Source of the DNA: Acidimangrovimonas sediminis | GTDB lineage: Bacteria; Pseudomonadota; Alphaproteobacteria; Rhodobacterales; Rhodobacteraceae | Length of the DNA: 62,195 bases | Direction of reading: 5' to 3' | NCBI RefSeq assembly: GCF_002871005.1 | Contig: NZ_PHSN01000009.1 | Coordinates: 1-62,195 of the forward strand | Part shown: positions 35,987-45,008 of the stretch, piece by piece | Layout: each line of letters starts with the position of its first letter | How positions within the stretch are numbered: the first letter of the stretch is position 1 | Notes under the pieces: generated by a model | Database searches by the model: none | Seen by the model: the letters and a program-made list of their open reading frames with translations, nothing else | What the model was told of the DNA's origin: nothing | Program-made: the position numbers and the translations under genes

Positions 35987-36397
35987 ATGGACGTTCTGAA
36001 ATCCATCGCCAGCATCGCGGCCAGCGGCATGCGCGCGCAGGGCGAGCGGCTCAAGATCGTGTCCGAGAACGTGGCCAACGCCGAATCCACCGGCACCACC
36101 CCGGGGGCCGATCCCTACCGGCGCAAGACGGTGAGCTTTGGCACCATGGTCGACCAGCAGACCGGCGATGCCGAGGTCCGGGTGACCGAGATCGGCCAGG
36201 ACCGGAGCGACTTTCGCGTGCGCTACGACCCGGCAAGCCCGGCGGCGGATGCGCAAGGCTACGTCAAGCTGCCGAACGTCAACCCGATCCTCGAGATGTC
36301 GAACATGCGCGAGGCCTCGCGCAGTTACGAGGCGAACATCAACATGCTCGAGACCGGGCGCAAGATGGAAGAACAGATCGTCGATCTGCTGAAATAG
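35987..36397 (+). CDS. flgC: Flagellar proximal rod protein FlgC
   Basis: 136 residues, 28 bp after flgB. The N-terminal motif SGMRAQGERLKIVSENVANA and C-terminal YEANINMLETGRKMEEQIVD fit FlgC. It assembles with FlgB and FlgF in the rod. Confidence 0.95.
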   Translation: MDVLKSIASIAASGMRAQGERLKIVSENVANAESTGTTPGADPYRRKTVSFGTMVDQQTGDAEVRVTEIGQDRSDFRVRYDPASPAADAQGYVKLPNVNPILEMSNMREASRSYEANINMLETGRKMEEQIVDLLK

Positions 36398-36407
36398 GTG
36401 ATCCCGG

Positions 36408-36740
36408 ATGACCGACGCCAATTCGATCCTCTCCGCCTCTTTTGCGCGCGGCGCCTACGGCCAGGCCAAGGCGCTGACCGGCGGTGCGGGCGACATGCAG
36501 GCCGCCCAGACCACGCCGGGCGGGCAGAGCTTTGCCGAAATGCTGGGCCAGGCGACGGCAGATGCGCTGCAGACCACGCGGCAGGCCGAGGCGACGATGC
36601 AGGCGGGCCTTGCGGGGCGCGTCGACACCCAGAGCGTGGTCGAGGCGACGATGGCGCTGGAAAGCACCGTCAAGGTGTCGGTCGCGGTGCGCGACAAGCT
36701 GGTCTCGGCCTACCAGCAGATCATGCAGATGCAGATCTGA
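36408..36740 (+). CDS. fliE: Flagellar hook-basal body protein FliE
   Basis: 110 residues, 10 bp after flgC. FliE links the MS ring to the rod. The conserved C-terminal helices are present: FAEMLGQATADALQTTRQAE and VVEATMALESTVKVSVAVRD, ending in KLVSAYQQIMQMQI. Confidence 0.95.
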   Translation: MTDANSILSASFARGAYGQAKALTGGAGDMQAAQTTPGGQSFAEMLGQATADALQTTRQAEATMQAGLAGRVDTQSVVEATMALESTVKVSVAVRDKLVSAYQQIMQMQI

Positions 36741-36749
36741 GGCGGCACG

Positions 36750-37019
36750 ATGGACGAGGCCGATGTCTACGCCATCCTGTCGCAGACGCTCTGGGCGGTG
36801 CTGATCGCCTCGGGGCCGATCCTGGCGCTGGCGCTGGTCGTGGGCCTGGGGATCGCCTTCTTCCAGGCGCTGACCCAGGTGCAGGAGATGACGCTGACCT
36901 TCGTGCCGAAGATCGCGGCGATCTTCGTTGGGCTGGTGTTCACCCTGCCCTTCATCTTCGCCACGCTCGACCGGCTGGCGCTGCACGTCTTCGACCTGAT
37001 CGCCACGGGGGGAATATGA
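36750..37019 (+). CDS. fliQ: Flagellar export gate protein FliQ
   Basis: 89 residues with two membrane helices. Diagnostic sequence is FFQALTQVQEMTLTFVPKIA. FliQ forms the export gate with FliP and FliR; fliP is not in this window. The stop codon overlaps the start of the transglycosylase gene (ATATGA). Confidence 0.95.
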   Translation: MDEADVYAILSQTLWAVLIASGPILALALVVGLGIAFFQALTQVQEMTLTFVPKIAAIFVGLVFTLPFIFATLDRLALHVFDLIATGGI

Positions 37020-37987
37020 GGCGCGTGCGGCCCACGGCCCTCGTCGCGGCCGCCTCCGCGCTGCTCCCCGGTGCAGTTTGCGGTGCAGCTTGCGCTGCGC
37101 TTTTCGGTGCGCTTCTGGGCGCGATCTTCGTCGTCCCGGCGGGGGCCGAGGGCTGGGCTGGTTTCTATACCCCGACCGCCCGTCCGGCCGCCGCTGCGCC
37201 AGTAGCGCCCAGCGGCCCCCTGCCCGCGCCGACCCTGCCCGGTGGCGCCTTGTCAGCCCCCACCCTGCACAGTGCCACCGCGCCCGGTAGCGAGGTCTGC
37301 CTGAGGGCAATCCTCGACGCGCAGGCGCGCTATGCGATCCCGGGAAACCTGCTGCTGGCGGTGGGCCTGCAGGAGGCGGGACTGAAGCGCTCGGGCCGGC
37401 TGACGGTCTGGCCCTGGACCGTGAACGCCGCGGGCGACGGCCGGATGTTCGAAAGCGCCGGGAAGGCGAAGGCCTGGGTGCGCGAGCGTCAGGCGGCGGG
37501 GGTAAGTTCGATCGACATCGGCTGCATGCAGGTCAATCTGCGCTGGCACCCCGACGCCTTCCAAAGCCTCGACCAGGCTTTCGACCCGGCGACGAACGTG
37601 GATTACGCGGCGCGGTTCCTGAAGGATCTCTACGACCGGACCGGGAACTGGCTGAAGGCCGCAGGTTCCTACCATTCCTTCAACGAGGCGGCGCGCAATC
37701 GCTACCTCGCCGGCCTCACCCGCAACCTCGAGGTGGCGAACGCCCGCGCGCCGGAATTCGCCCGGCGTCTTGGCCCGGCGCAGCTGATGACGGCCTCGGC
37801 CCCCGCCGCGCCCGGCGCCACCGTGCACCATGCCCCGCGCCCCGCCTCCGACCCCGAACCGCAGATCCCGCAGCCCGGCATCGGCTGGTGGGCGGCCCTG
37901 TCGGACAGGTCGGACGCGCCCCGCGTCTCGATCTATTCGGCGCGGGAATTGCAGCCCGTGTTGCCGGCCTTCCGGCAGGAGTTCTGA
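37016..37987 (+). CDS. Flagellar lytic transglycosylase (SltF-like)
   Basis: 323 residues from an ATG overlapping the fliQ stop; a hydrophobic signal (LFGALLGAIFVVPAGAEG) leads to the periplasm. The SLT domain spans about residues 95-255: ILDAQARYAIPGNLLLAVGL, then QEAGLKRSGRLTVWPWTVNA, SSIDIGCMQVNLRWHPDAFQ and AGSYHSFNEAARNRYLAGLT. The presumed catalytic Glu sits in LQEAGL rather than the usual xESGG. Its place inside the flagellar operon matches the flagellum-specific SltF of Rhodobacter, which cuts peptidoglycan for the rod. Confidence 0.88.
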   Translation: MRRVRPTALVAAASALLPGAVCGAACAALFGALLGAIFVVPAGAEGWAGFYTPTARPAAAAPVAPSGPLPAPTLPGGALSAPTLHSATAPGSEVCLRAILDAQARYAIPGNLLLAVGLQEAGLKRSGRLTVWPWTVNAAGDGRMFESAGKAKAWVRERQAAGVSSIDIGCMQVNLRWHPDAFQSLDQAFDPATNVDYAARFLKDLYDRTGNWLKAAGSYHSFNEAARNRYLAGLTRNLEVANARAPEFARRLGPAQLMTASAPAAPGATVHHAPRPASDPEPQIPQPGIGWWAALSDRSDAPRVSIYSARELQPVLPAFRQEF

Positions 37988-37991
37988 GACG

Positions 37992-40076
37992 ATGAGCGTG
38001 CAGAGCACCAATCCGCCCCTCTGGTCCCGCCTCGGCATGCAGAACCGCGACGTAGCCTTCGCGGTGGGCGTGGTCCTTGTGCTGGGGATGCTGTTCGTCC
38101 CGCTGCCGCCGCTCCTCCTGGACTTCGGCCTCGCGATCTCGCTCTCGCTCTCGGTGCTGATCCTGATGGTCGCGCTCTGGATCCCGCGGCCACTGGAGTT
38201 CAATTCGTTCCCCACCGTCCTTCTGATGGTGACGATGCTGCGGCTGTCGCTGAACATCTCGTCCACGCGGCTGATCCTCAGCCGGGGCCACACCGGGCCG
38301 GACGCGGCGGGCGGCGTGATCGAGGGCTTCTCGCGCTTCATCGTCTCGGGGGATTTCGTCATCGGGATCGTGATCTTCGCGATCCTCGTGGTGATCAACT
38401 TCGTCGTCATCACCAAGGGCTCGACCCGGATCGCCGAAGTCTCGGCGCGGTTCTCGCTCGACGCGATGCCGGGCAAGCAGATGGCGATCGACGCCGACCT
38501 CGGCGCCGGGCTGATCGAAGAGGCCGAGGCACGCCGCCGCCGCAAGGAGCTGGAGGATGAAAGCGGGTTCTTCGGTGCCATGGACGGCGCGTCCAAGTTC
38601 GTGCGCGGCGATGCTGTGGCCGGACTGATCATCACCGTGATCAACATCGTCGGCGGCATCCTGATCGGGGTGATCCAGCACGGGCTGTCGATCTGGCAGG
38701 CGATGCAGAACTATACCACGCTGACCATCGGCGACGGGCTGGTGACGCAGATCCCCGCGCTGGTCGTCTCGCTCGCCGCGGGCCTGATCGTGACCAAGGG
38801 CGGCACGGTGGGCGCGGCGAACGAGGCCGTGCTGGGCCAGTTGTCGAGCTTTCCCAAGGCGCTTTACATGGCCGGGGCACTGCTGGCCGGGATCGGCCTG
38901 CTGCCCGGCTTTCCCACGCTGGTGTTCCTTGCCATGGCCGCGCTTATGGCCGGCCTTGGCTACAAGATGCAGGAGCAGGCCAAGACCCGCGCGGCCGATG
39001 CCGCCCGGGCCGAGGCGATGAAGGACGTCCAGAAACCCGGCGAGGAGACGACCGAAAGCCTCCTCCAGCTCGACGATCTCAGGCTGGAGCTGGGCGCGGG
39101 GCTGGTGCCGCTGATCTCGTCCATCGACTCGGCCCTGCCCGGCAAAGTGAAAAGCCTGCGCAACCTCTTCATCAAGGATTACGGCTTCGTCCTGCCCGCG
39201 GTCCGGATCAAGGACAATGCGAACCTGCCGACCAACAGCTACGCCATCACCGTGCAGGGGGTGGAGGTTGCGCGCGGCGAGGTGCGCCCGGCCGCGATGA
39301 TGGTGCTGAATCCCGGCGGCGAACCTATCGCCATCCCCGGCGAACCCACGAAGGAGCCGACCTTCGGCCTTTCCGCCCTCTGGATCGACCCGGGCCGATC
39401 GGGCGAGGCCGAGCGGCAGGGATACACCGTGGTCGACCCCGAAAGTGTCATCACCACCCACATGACCGAGGTGATCAAGGAGCACATGCCGGAGCTGCTG
39501 ACCTACGGCGCGACGCAGGAACTGGTGAAGAAGCTCGACCGCGATTATCAGAAGCTGGCGGGCGACGTGTCGGGCGCGCAGCCCGTGGTCCTTCTGCAGC
39601 ACGTGTTGCAGGCGCTGCTGGCCGAGCGCGTGTCGATCCGCAACCTGCCGCTGATCGTCGAGGCGGTGGCCGAGGCAAGCACGCGCAACCAGAACGTCAC
39701 GATGATCACCGAACACGTGCGCGCGCGCCTCGCCAACCAGATCTGCAAGGCGTTGACCGATCCGGCGGGGTTCGTCCCGGTGCTGGTCATGTCGGCCGCC
39801 TGGGAGAACGAGTTCACCGAGGCGGTGCGCATGAACAACGGCGAGCGGTCGCTTCTGATGTCGCCGCAAAGGGTGCAGGAATTCGTCATGGATGCGCGCA
39901 AGCAGATCCAGGCCCATGCCGCGCGCGACGAATGGCCCGCGCTCATGGTCTCGCCCGAGGTGCGGCACTTCGTGCGCAACATGCTCGAACGGGTCAGCCC
40001 GATGACGCAGGTGATTTCCCATAACGAGATCCACCGCAAGGCGTCGCTGCGCACGATGGGCACGATCGGGGGCTAA
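37992..40076 (+). CDS. flhA: Flagellar export gate protein FlhA
   Basis: 694 residues. The first 330 contain about eight membrane helices and the conserved FHIPEP-type region: RPLEFNSFPTVLLMVTMLRL, SLNISSTRLILSRGHTGPDA, VRGDAVAGLIITVINIVGGI. The C-terminal cytoplasmic domain, which docks chaperone-substrate pairs, includes LRNLFIKDYGFVLPAVRIKD and VVDPESVITTHMTEVIKEHM. The start follows the transglycosylase stop by 4 bp. Confidence 0.97.
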   Translation: MSVQSTNPPLWSRLGMQNRDVAFAVGVVLVLGMLFVPLPPLLLDFGLAISLSLSVLILMVALWIPRPLEFNSFPTVLLMVTMLRLSLNISSTRLILSRGHTGPDAAGGVIEGFSRFIVSGDFVIGIVIFAILVVINFVVITKGSTRIAEVSARFSLDAMPGKQMAIDADLGAGLIEEAEARRRRKELEDESGFFGAMDGASKFVRGDAVAGLIITVINIVGGILIGVIQHGLSIWQAMQNYTTLTIGDGLVTQIPALVVSLAAGLIVTKGGTVGAANEAVLGQLSSFPKALYMAGALLAGIGLLPGFPTLVFLAMAALMAGLGYKMQEQAKTRAADAARAEAMKDVQKPGEETTESLLQLDDLRLELGAGLVPLISSIDSALPGKVKSLRNLFIKDYGFVLPAVRIKDNANLPTNSYAITVQGVEVARGEVRPAAMMVLNPGGEPIAIPGEPTKEPTFGLSALWIDPGRSGEAERQGYTVVDPESVITTHMTEVIKEHMPELLTYGATQELVKKLDRDYQKLAGDVSGAQPVVLLQHVLQALLAERVSIRNLPLIVEAVAEASTRNQNVTMITEHVRARLANQICKALTDPAGFVPVLVMSAAWENEFTEAVRMNNGERSLLMSPQRVQEFVMDARKQIQAHAARDEWPALMVSPEVRHFVRNMLERVSPMTQVISHNEIHRKASLRTMGTIGG

Positions 40077-40080
40077 GGGC

Positions 40081-40827
40081 ATGGAGGCCTTCGCAAGCGG
40101 CCAGACCTTCGGCTTCTTACTCGTCATGGCGCGGCTGGGCTCGGCCCTCATGTTCATGCCGGGCTTCGGCGAAAGCTTCGTCTTCCTGCGCGCCCGGCTG
40201 GCGCTGGCGCTGGTGATCTGCCTTGCGCTCTACCCCGCGACGCCGGTGCCGCCGCTGACGCCCGACCCGGTGACGCTGGCCCGGCTGATGGCGGCCGAGG
40301 TGACGGTGGGGATCTGGATCGGCCTCGCCGCCCGGGTGATCTTCAGCGCGCTGGAATTCGCGGGCGCCCAGGTGGGTCAGGTCTCGGGCCTCGCCAACGC
40401 CTTCGGGCCCAGCCTCGGCACTTTCCAGGGCGCCACGATGGTCGCGACCTTCCTGACCATGGGCGGGCTTGCCGCGCTCTTCGCCACCAACACGCATTAC
40501 CTGATCATCCGCGCGCTGCTCTACTCCTACGTGGTCTTTCCCTTCGGCCAGCCGATCCTGGGCGACATGGCCGACCAGATGGTCCGCGCCGTCTCGGGCA
40601 GCTTCTACATCGGGCTGACGCTGGCCGCGCCGTTCCTCGTGATGGGGCTGATCCTCAACCTCGGCCTCGGCCTCGCCAACCGGATGCTGCCGACGCTGCC
40701 GGTGTTCTTCGTCGCGGGCTCGGTCCTGATCGGAACCGGTTTCCTCATACTCGCCGTCGCCGTCCCTTCGGCTCTGGCCGCCTTCATCGACCGCTTCGGC
40801 CAGTGGTTCGGCAGCTTCACGATGTAG
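40081..40827 (+). CDS. fliR: Flagellar export gate protein FliR
   Basis: 248 residues, largely hydrophobic with about six helices. Family features: RLGSALMFMPGFGESFVFLR, EVTVGIWIGLAARVIFSALE and FAGAQVGQVSGLANAFGPSL. Forms the export gate with FliP and FliQ. It begins 4 bp after flhA and is followed by flhB 9 bp later. Confidence 0.95.
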   Translation: MEAFASGQTFGFLLVMARLGSALMFMPGFGESFVFLRARLALALVICLALYPATPVPPLTPDPVTLARLMAAEVTVGIWIGLAARVIFSALEFAGAQVGQVSGLANAFGPSLGTFQGATMVATFLTMGGLAALFATNTHYLIIRALLYSYVVFPFGQPILGDMADQMVRAVSGSFYIGLTLAAPFLVMGLILNLGLGLANRMLPTLPVFFVAGSVLIGTGFLILAVAVPSALAAFIDRFGQWFGSFTM

Positions 40828-40836
40828 GGGGCGGGG

Positions 40837-41964
40837 ATGGCCGAGGACACGCAGGACCAGGGCTCCAAGACCGAGCAGCCGACCGAGAAGAAGCTGCGCG
40901 AGGCCCGCAAGCAGGGCGACGTTCCCTCCTCGCGCGAGCTGGGCGCGCTGATGGCCTTCCTCGCACTCTTCGCGATCGTGGTCTTCGCGCTGCCCCGCCT
41001 CGCCGGGTCATTGGCCGAAACGCTGGGCACAGCCTTCTCGGCGGCCGGGCAGGTCGAGGTCGGCACGGGCAATTCCGGCCTCACCGACGTGGGCCGGATC
41101 CTCGGGCACTACGGCCTCTCGGTCGGCCTGCCGCTGCTGCCCGTTCTGGGCGGGATGGTGTTCGCCGCGCTCTTCGGCGTGCTGATCCAGGGCGAGACGG
41201 TGGTCGCGGTGGAACGGATCCGCCCCAAGCCCGAGAAGCTCTCCCCGCTCGCGGGGCTGAAGCGGATCTATTCCGGCCAGGCGCTGATCGAGTTCGCGAA
41301 ATCCGTGGCCAAGGTGCTGGTGATCGGCGCGCTCGCGCTCTGGATTACCCGCAATGCGGTGCGTGACCTCTGGCAAGGCCCCGGCCTCGACCCCGAGGCG
41401 CTGCCCGCCTACATGGCGCATTTCGCGGGCCTCCTGCTGGCGGCGACAGCAGCCTTTCTGCTGCCGGTCGCGGTCGCCGACATCGTCTGGAAACGCCTGT
41501 CCTGGCTGAAGAAACAGCGCATGACGCTCAAGGAACTCCGCGACGAGCACAAGGAGCAGGAGGGCGACCCGCAGCTCAAGGCAAAGCGCCAGCAGATCCA
41601 GCGCCGCCGCGCCCGCCAGCGCGCGGCCCGGGCCGTGCCCACCGCCAGCGTCATCCTCACGAACCCCACCCATTTCGCGGTGGCGCTGCGCTACGAGATG
41701 GGCCGCGACCATGCCCCGGTCTGCGTCGCCAAAGGCGCCGACCTGATGGCCCGCCACATCCGCCATCTCGCCCGCGACCACGACATCCCGGTGATCGAGA
41801 ACAAACCGCTCGCCCGCCTGCTCCACGCCAGGGTCGAGATCGACCAGACGGTGCCGGTCGAACACTGGCAGGCGGTGGCCGAGATCATCGGCTACGTCAT
41901 GGATCTGCGCCGCAACATCCGCCGCAAGCCCCCCGCCGGGTCCGAGCTCCGCCGCGACGACTGA
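40837..41964 (+). CDS. flhB: Flagellar export switch protein FlhB
   Basis: 375 residues. An N-terminal basic segment SKTEQPTEKKLREARKQGDV, four membrane helices, then a cytoplasmic domain with the self-cleavage site NPTH (Asn276-Pro277), seen in VILTNPTHFAVALRYE. Cleavage lets export switch from rod/hook to filament substrates. It is the last gene of this flagellar run, and a hairpin element follows. Confidence 0.97.
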   Translation: MAEDTQDQGSKTEQPTEKKLREARKQGDVPSSRELGALMAFLALFAIVVFALPRLAGSLAETLGTAFSAAGQVEVGTGNSGLTDVGRILGHYGLSVGLPLLPVLGGMVFAALFGVLIQGETVVAVERIRPKPEKLSPLAGLKRIYSGQALIEFAKSVAKVLVIGALALWITRNAVRDLWQGPGLDPEALPAYMAHFAGLLLAATAAFLLPVAVADIVWKRLSWLKKQRMTLKELRDEHKEQEGDPQLKAKRQQIQRRRARQRAARAVPTASVILTNPTHFAVALRYEMGRDHAPVCVAKGADLMARHIRHLARDHDIPVIENKPLARLLHARVEIDQTVPVEHWQAVAEIIGYVMDLRRNIRRKPPAGSELRRDD

Positions 41965-42016
41965 CCCCGGCCCCCGGAAACGAAACCACCCCGACGAGCC
42001 AAACCGCCCCCCTCAC

Positions 42017-42064
42017 TTTCTGCTCCAAAATATCCCGGGGGGTGCAGGGGGCAGCGCCCCCGCC
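42017..42064 (+). repeat. AAATATCCC hairpin element, copy B
   Basis: Between convergent flhB and the AraC-type gene. TTTCTGCTCC, AAAATATCCC, a G-run and the hairpin GGGGGC (42047-42052), AGC loop, GCCCCC (42056-42061). Same layout as copies A and D, supporting a terminator role. Confidence 0.7.
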
Positions 42065-42141
42065 GGCCCTGCCCCCGCCACCGGCACCTCACCCCGGATA
42101 ATGCGCTCCCAAATCAGGCCTCGCACATCACCGCCCCCGGA

Positions 42142-42954
42142 TCACGCGCCCCCCATCTCGCGGTAACTCCTCGGCGGCGCCCCGAGGCTGCGGGTGAACA
42201 TCGCGCTGAAGGCCGCCGGATTGGCGTAGCCCAGGTCGAGCGCGACACTGGTGACCGGTTCGCCCGCCGCAAGCCGCGGCAGGGCGGCCATGATGCAGGC
42301 CTGCTGGCGCCACGCGACAAAGCTCAGCCCGGTTTCGGCGCGGAAATGCCGGGTGAAGCTGCGCCGGCTCATCCCCACGGCCCTGGCCCAGTCGTCGATC
42401 CTGTCGCGGGGCCGCGGCCCTGCCAGGAAGGCGCGGCAGCGCGCCGCCAGCGCCGGATCCTCGGGCAGCGGCAGGGACAGCGGCAAGATCGGCAGCCGCG
42501 GCAATTCCTGCTGGATGAGCGCCATCACCATGCCGTCGCGCCCCGCGACATCGTATTCCGCGGGCAGGGTCACCGCCTCGGCCAGCAGGTTGCGCATCAG
42601 CGGGGTCATGCCCAGCACCTCGCAGGCCGCCGGCATCGCGCGAACCGCCCGCGGGGTGAAATAGAGGCTGCGCATCCGCACCCGGCCCAGCATCCGGACC
42701 GAATGGGTCACCCCCGCCGGGATCCATAGCCCGCGCTGCGGCGGCATCATCCAGGCGCCTTGCGAGGTCTCCACCATCACGACCCCGGTCGATCCGTAGA
42801 GCAGCTGCGCCCGGGCATGGACATGCTCGGGCACGACGTCGCCGGCCTCGTAATCGGCGCCCCGCGCCACGACCGGCCGACGCAGTTCCGGGTGGGAATG
42901 ATCGACGTCCACGCGGACCTCCTCCTCCCGCTGCGGGAGGACAAGGGATGACAT
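42142..42954 (-). CDS. AraC-family regulator with N-terminal cupin
   Basis: 270 residues from ATG 42954. N-terminal cupin: YEAGDVVPEHVHARAQLLYG and PPQRGLWIPAGVTHSVRMLG, a likely effector pocket. The C-terminal pair of helix-turn-helix motifs is intact: RIDDWARAVGMSRRSFTRHF and VTSVALDLGYANPAAFSAMF. It is divergent from the MFS exporter gene across 167 bp, an arrangement typical of regulator and target, as in NimR/NimT. The inducer is unknown. Confidence 0.9.
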   Translation of the reverse strand: MSSLVLPQREEEVRVDVDHSHPELRRPVVARGADYEAGDVVPEHVHARAQLLYGSTGVVMVETSQGAWMMPPQRGLWIPAGVTHSVRMLGRVRMRSLYFTPRAVRAMPAACEVLGMTPLMRNLLAEAVTLPAEYDVAGRDGMVMALIQQELPRLPILPLSLPLPEDPALAARCRAFLAGPRPRDRIDDWARAVGMSRRSFTRHFRAETGLSFVAWRQQACIMAALPRLAAGEPVTSVALDLGYANPAAFSAMFTRSLGAPPRSYREMGGA

Positions 42955-43121
42955 GGCCCAGTCGCACAAGTCAATGGCCCTGACCGGGTTGCGGGCCGCG
43001 CGCGGAACGCTCTATCAACCGCCTCAGGACAGGACGACACCGCGGCCCCGTCCCTCCCCACCGACCTCGGCCCCGGCCGCCGGCACACCGGGGCGGCGCC
43101 ACACAGGACGACGGAAACGAG

Positions 43122-44345
43122 ATGACAGCCACGACCACCAACAGCCCCCCAGGCCCCGCCCCGGGCCGGCCCGCCACAAGGCCGGCCTTCGGCGCGCTCG
43201 GCGCCGCCAGCCTCAGCCACTTCCTCAACGACATGACGCAGTCGCTGTTCCTGGCCTCTTACCCGCTCTTCAAGGGCGGGTTCGCGCTGAGCTTCGCGCA
43301 GATCGGGTTCCTGACACTGACCTACCAGGTGACGGCCTCGCTGCTGCAGCCGGTCATCGGGCGTTACACCGATCGCCACCCGCTGCCCTATTCGCTGCCC
43401 TTCGGCATGGCCGCGTCGCTGGCCGGGCTGCTGTCGCTGGCGTTTGCCACGAATTACGCGATGCTGGTGATCGGCGCCGTCCTTCTCGGGACCGGTTCCT
43501 CGATCTTCCACCCCGAGAGTTCGCGTATCGCGCGGCTGGCCTCGGGCGGGGCGCACGGGCTGGCGCAATCGGTGTTCCAGATCGGCGGCAATGCCGGTAC
43601 CGCGGTGGGGCCGCTGCTGATCGCGTGGTTCGTGCTGCCGCACGGGCGCCACGCGCTGGCCTGGTTCGCACTGACCGCCCTCCTCGGCGTCATCGTGATG
43701 AGTTGGCTCGGACGCTGGTACAGCGCGCATCTCAAGGCCCGGCCGGCGGGCCGGACGACCGCCGCGATCCCCCGCGACCCGGCGCTGGTGCGGCGGGTGA
43801 TGGCGCTTCTGATCGTGCTGATCATGTCGAAATACCTCTACGTCGCCTCGATCAGCTCCTACTACATCTTCTACCTGATGCACCGCTTCGGGATCTCGGA
43901 GCATGCCGCCCAGATGGACCTGTTCGTGTTCCTCGCCGGCATGGCAGTGGGCACGATGATCGGCGGGCCGATCGGCGACCGGATCGGACGAAAGCGGGTG
44001 ATCTGGATCTCGATCCTCGGCGCGCTGCCCTTCACCCTGGCGCTGCCTTACACGCCGCTTGCGGTGACGGTGGGGCTGAGCGGGGTCGTGGGCGTGATCC
44101 TCGCCTCGGCCTTCCCGGCGATCGTGGTCTACGGGCAGGAGCTGATCCCGGGCAAGGTGGGCACCGTCTCGGGGCTGTTCTTCGGCCTGGCCTTCGGGAT
44201 CGGCGGCCTGGGCGCGGCACTGCTGGGCATCGTCGCGGACCGGATCGGAATCGACGGGGTCTACCGGATCTGTGCCTTCCTGCCGGCGCTGGGGCTGCTC
44301 GCGGTCTTCCTGCCCGACCTCGACCGCGAGGCGCAGGCGGATTGA
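43122..44345 (+). CDS. MFS exporter, fosmidomycin-resistance (Fsr) type
   Basis: 407 residues, twelve membrane segments. The N-terminal part SLSHFLNDMTQSLFLASYPL and STIFHPES-like GSSIFHPESSRIARLASGG, followed by GLAQSVFQIGGNAGTAVGPL, match Fsr-like exporters. The loop MIGGPIGDRIGRKRVIWIS is the MFS signature between helices. Characterised members export fosmidomycin and other small compounds; the natural substrate here is open. Probably controlled by the divergent AraC-type regulator. Confidence 0.88.
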   Translation: MTATTTNSPPGPAPGRPATRPAFGALGAASLSHFLNDMTQSLFLASYPLFKGGFALSFAQIGFLTLTYQVTASLLQPVIGRYTDRHPLPYSLPFGMAASLAGLLSLAFATNYAMLVIGAVLLGTGSSIFHPESSRIARLASGGAHGLAQSVFQIGGNAGTAVGPLLIAWFVLPHGRHALAWFALTALLGVIVMSWLGRWYSAHLKARPAGRTTAAIPRDPALVRRVMALLIVLIMSKYLYVASISSYYIFYLMHRFGISEHAAQMDLFVFLAGMAVGTMIGGPIGDRIGRKRVIWISILGALPFTLALPYTPLAVTVGLSGVVGVILASAFPAIVVYGQELIPGKVGTVSGLFFGLAFGIGGLGAALLGIVADRIGIDGVYRICAFLPALGLLAVFLPDLDREAQAD

Positions 44346-44375
44346 ACGAGAAGGCCGGCGCCAATTGCTGCGGCG

Positions 44376-44465
44376 GGTCCGGGGGTCACACCCCCGCATC
44401 CACCGCATCCGCGGGGGTTTCACACCCCCGCACCCCCGTGGGATATTTTCACTCCGAAGAAGAAC
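44376..44465 (-). repeat. AAATATCCC hairpin element, copy C (reverse), with tandem hairpins
   Basis: After the MFS gene and before ssrA. Read on the minus strand: TTCTTCTTCGGAGTG, AAAATATCCC, then G-rich hairpins. On the plus strand it contains GCGGGGG-TTTCACA-CCCCCGC (44411-44431) and a partial second unit upstream (GGGGGTCACACCCCC). The unit is nearly identical to the tandem array at 62059-62195, linking that array to this family. Confidence 0.7.
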
Positions 44466-44551
44466 AGGACGGCTTCGATCTGTCATCCCTGCGGCGAGGG
44501 CCCGAGGCGGCGGGGGCGGCGTCTTTGCCGCCGTCAACGTCGCGCGCCCCC

Positions 44552-44580
44552 TTGCGGCGGCCCGTCCGCGCCACTACATT
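44552..44580 (+). promoter_or_regulatory. Sigma-70 promoter of ssrA
   Basis: TTGCGG at 44552-44557 and TACATT at 44575-44580 are separated by 17 bp, a good housekeeping promoter. Transcription would begin near 44587, just before the tmRNA acceptor piece. Confidence 0.6.
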
Positions 44581-44586
44581 CGCCTT

Positions 44587-44905
44587 GTCCCTCTTCGGGG
44601 GGACTATGGACATAAACGCGCTCGTAATAAGCGGATCGGACCCGGGGGCGGTACCCGGCGGCTCCACCAATACTCCCTCGTTGGGGGCGGAGGGGGCCGA
44701 AACAGGATCGACGAACGTCTAAAGGGGTTTGCTTTGTCCCGGTGAGGTACCACCGTTATCGGTCCGATATGTACAGTTGCCAACGACAACCGTGCTCCGG
44801 TCGCTCTGGCTGCGTAAGCAGCTCGGGTAACCGAAATCTAAGCCCTGGCGCCTAGCAGCGTTCAGGCGGGGTTCGCAGGTACCTGGCAACAGAAACCTGC
44901 ACTTC
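44587..44905 (+). ncRNA. ssrA: Two-piece (circularly permuted) tmRNA
   Basis: The order is that of alphaproteobacterial permuted tmRNA. The acceptor piece comes first: a T-arm-like CCGGG-GGCGGTA-CCCGG followed by CGGCTCCACCA ending at 44669. A short removed spacer follows. The coding piece starts near 44693 with GGGGCCGAAACAGGATCGAC; GGGGCCG pairs with CGGCTCC to give the 7-bp acceptor stem. The tag frame at 44779-44817 reads ANDNRAPVALAA-stop. A GCAGGT/ACCTGC stem at 44875-44900 lies near the 3' end. Both ends are estimates. The RNA rescues stalled ribosomes and tags products for proteolysis. Confidence 0.93.
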
Positions 44906-45008
44906 TCCCCCTCTTTCTCCGGTCAGGTTCCCTGTCGTGCTGTCCCAGCGCGCGTTCCAGGCGCACGGTCCGCTTTGCGAAGGGCGGCGCGCGTGGCATC
45001 CTTGCCGG

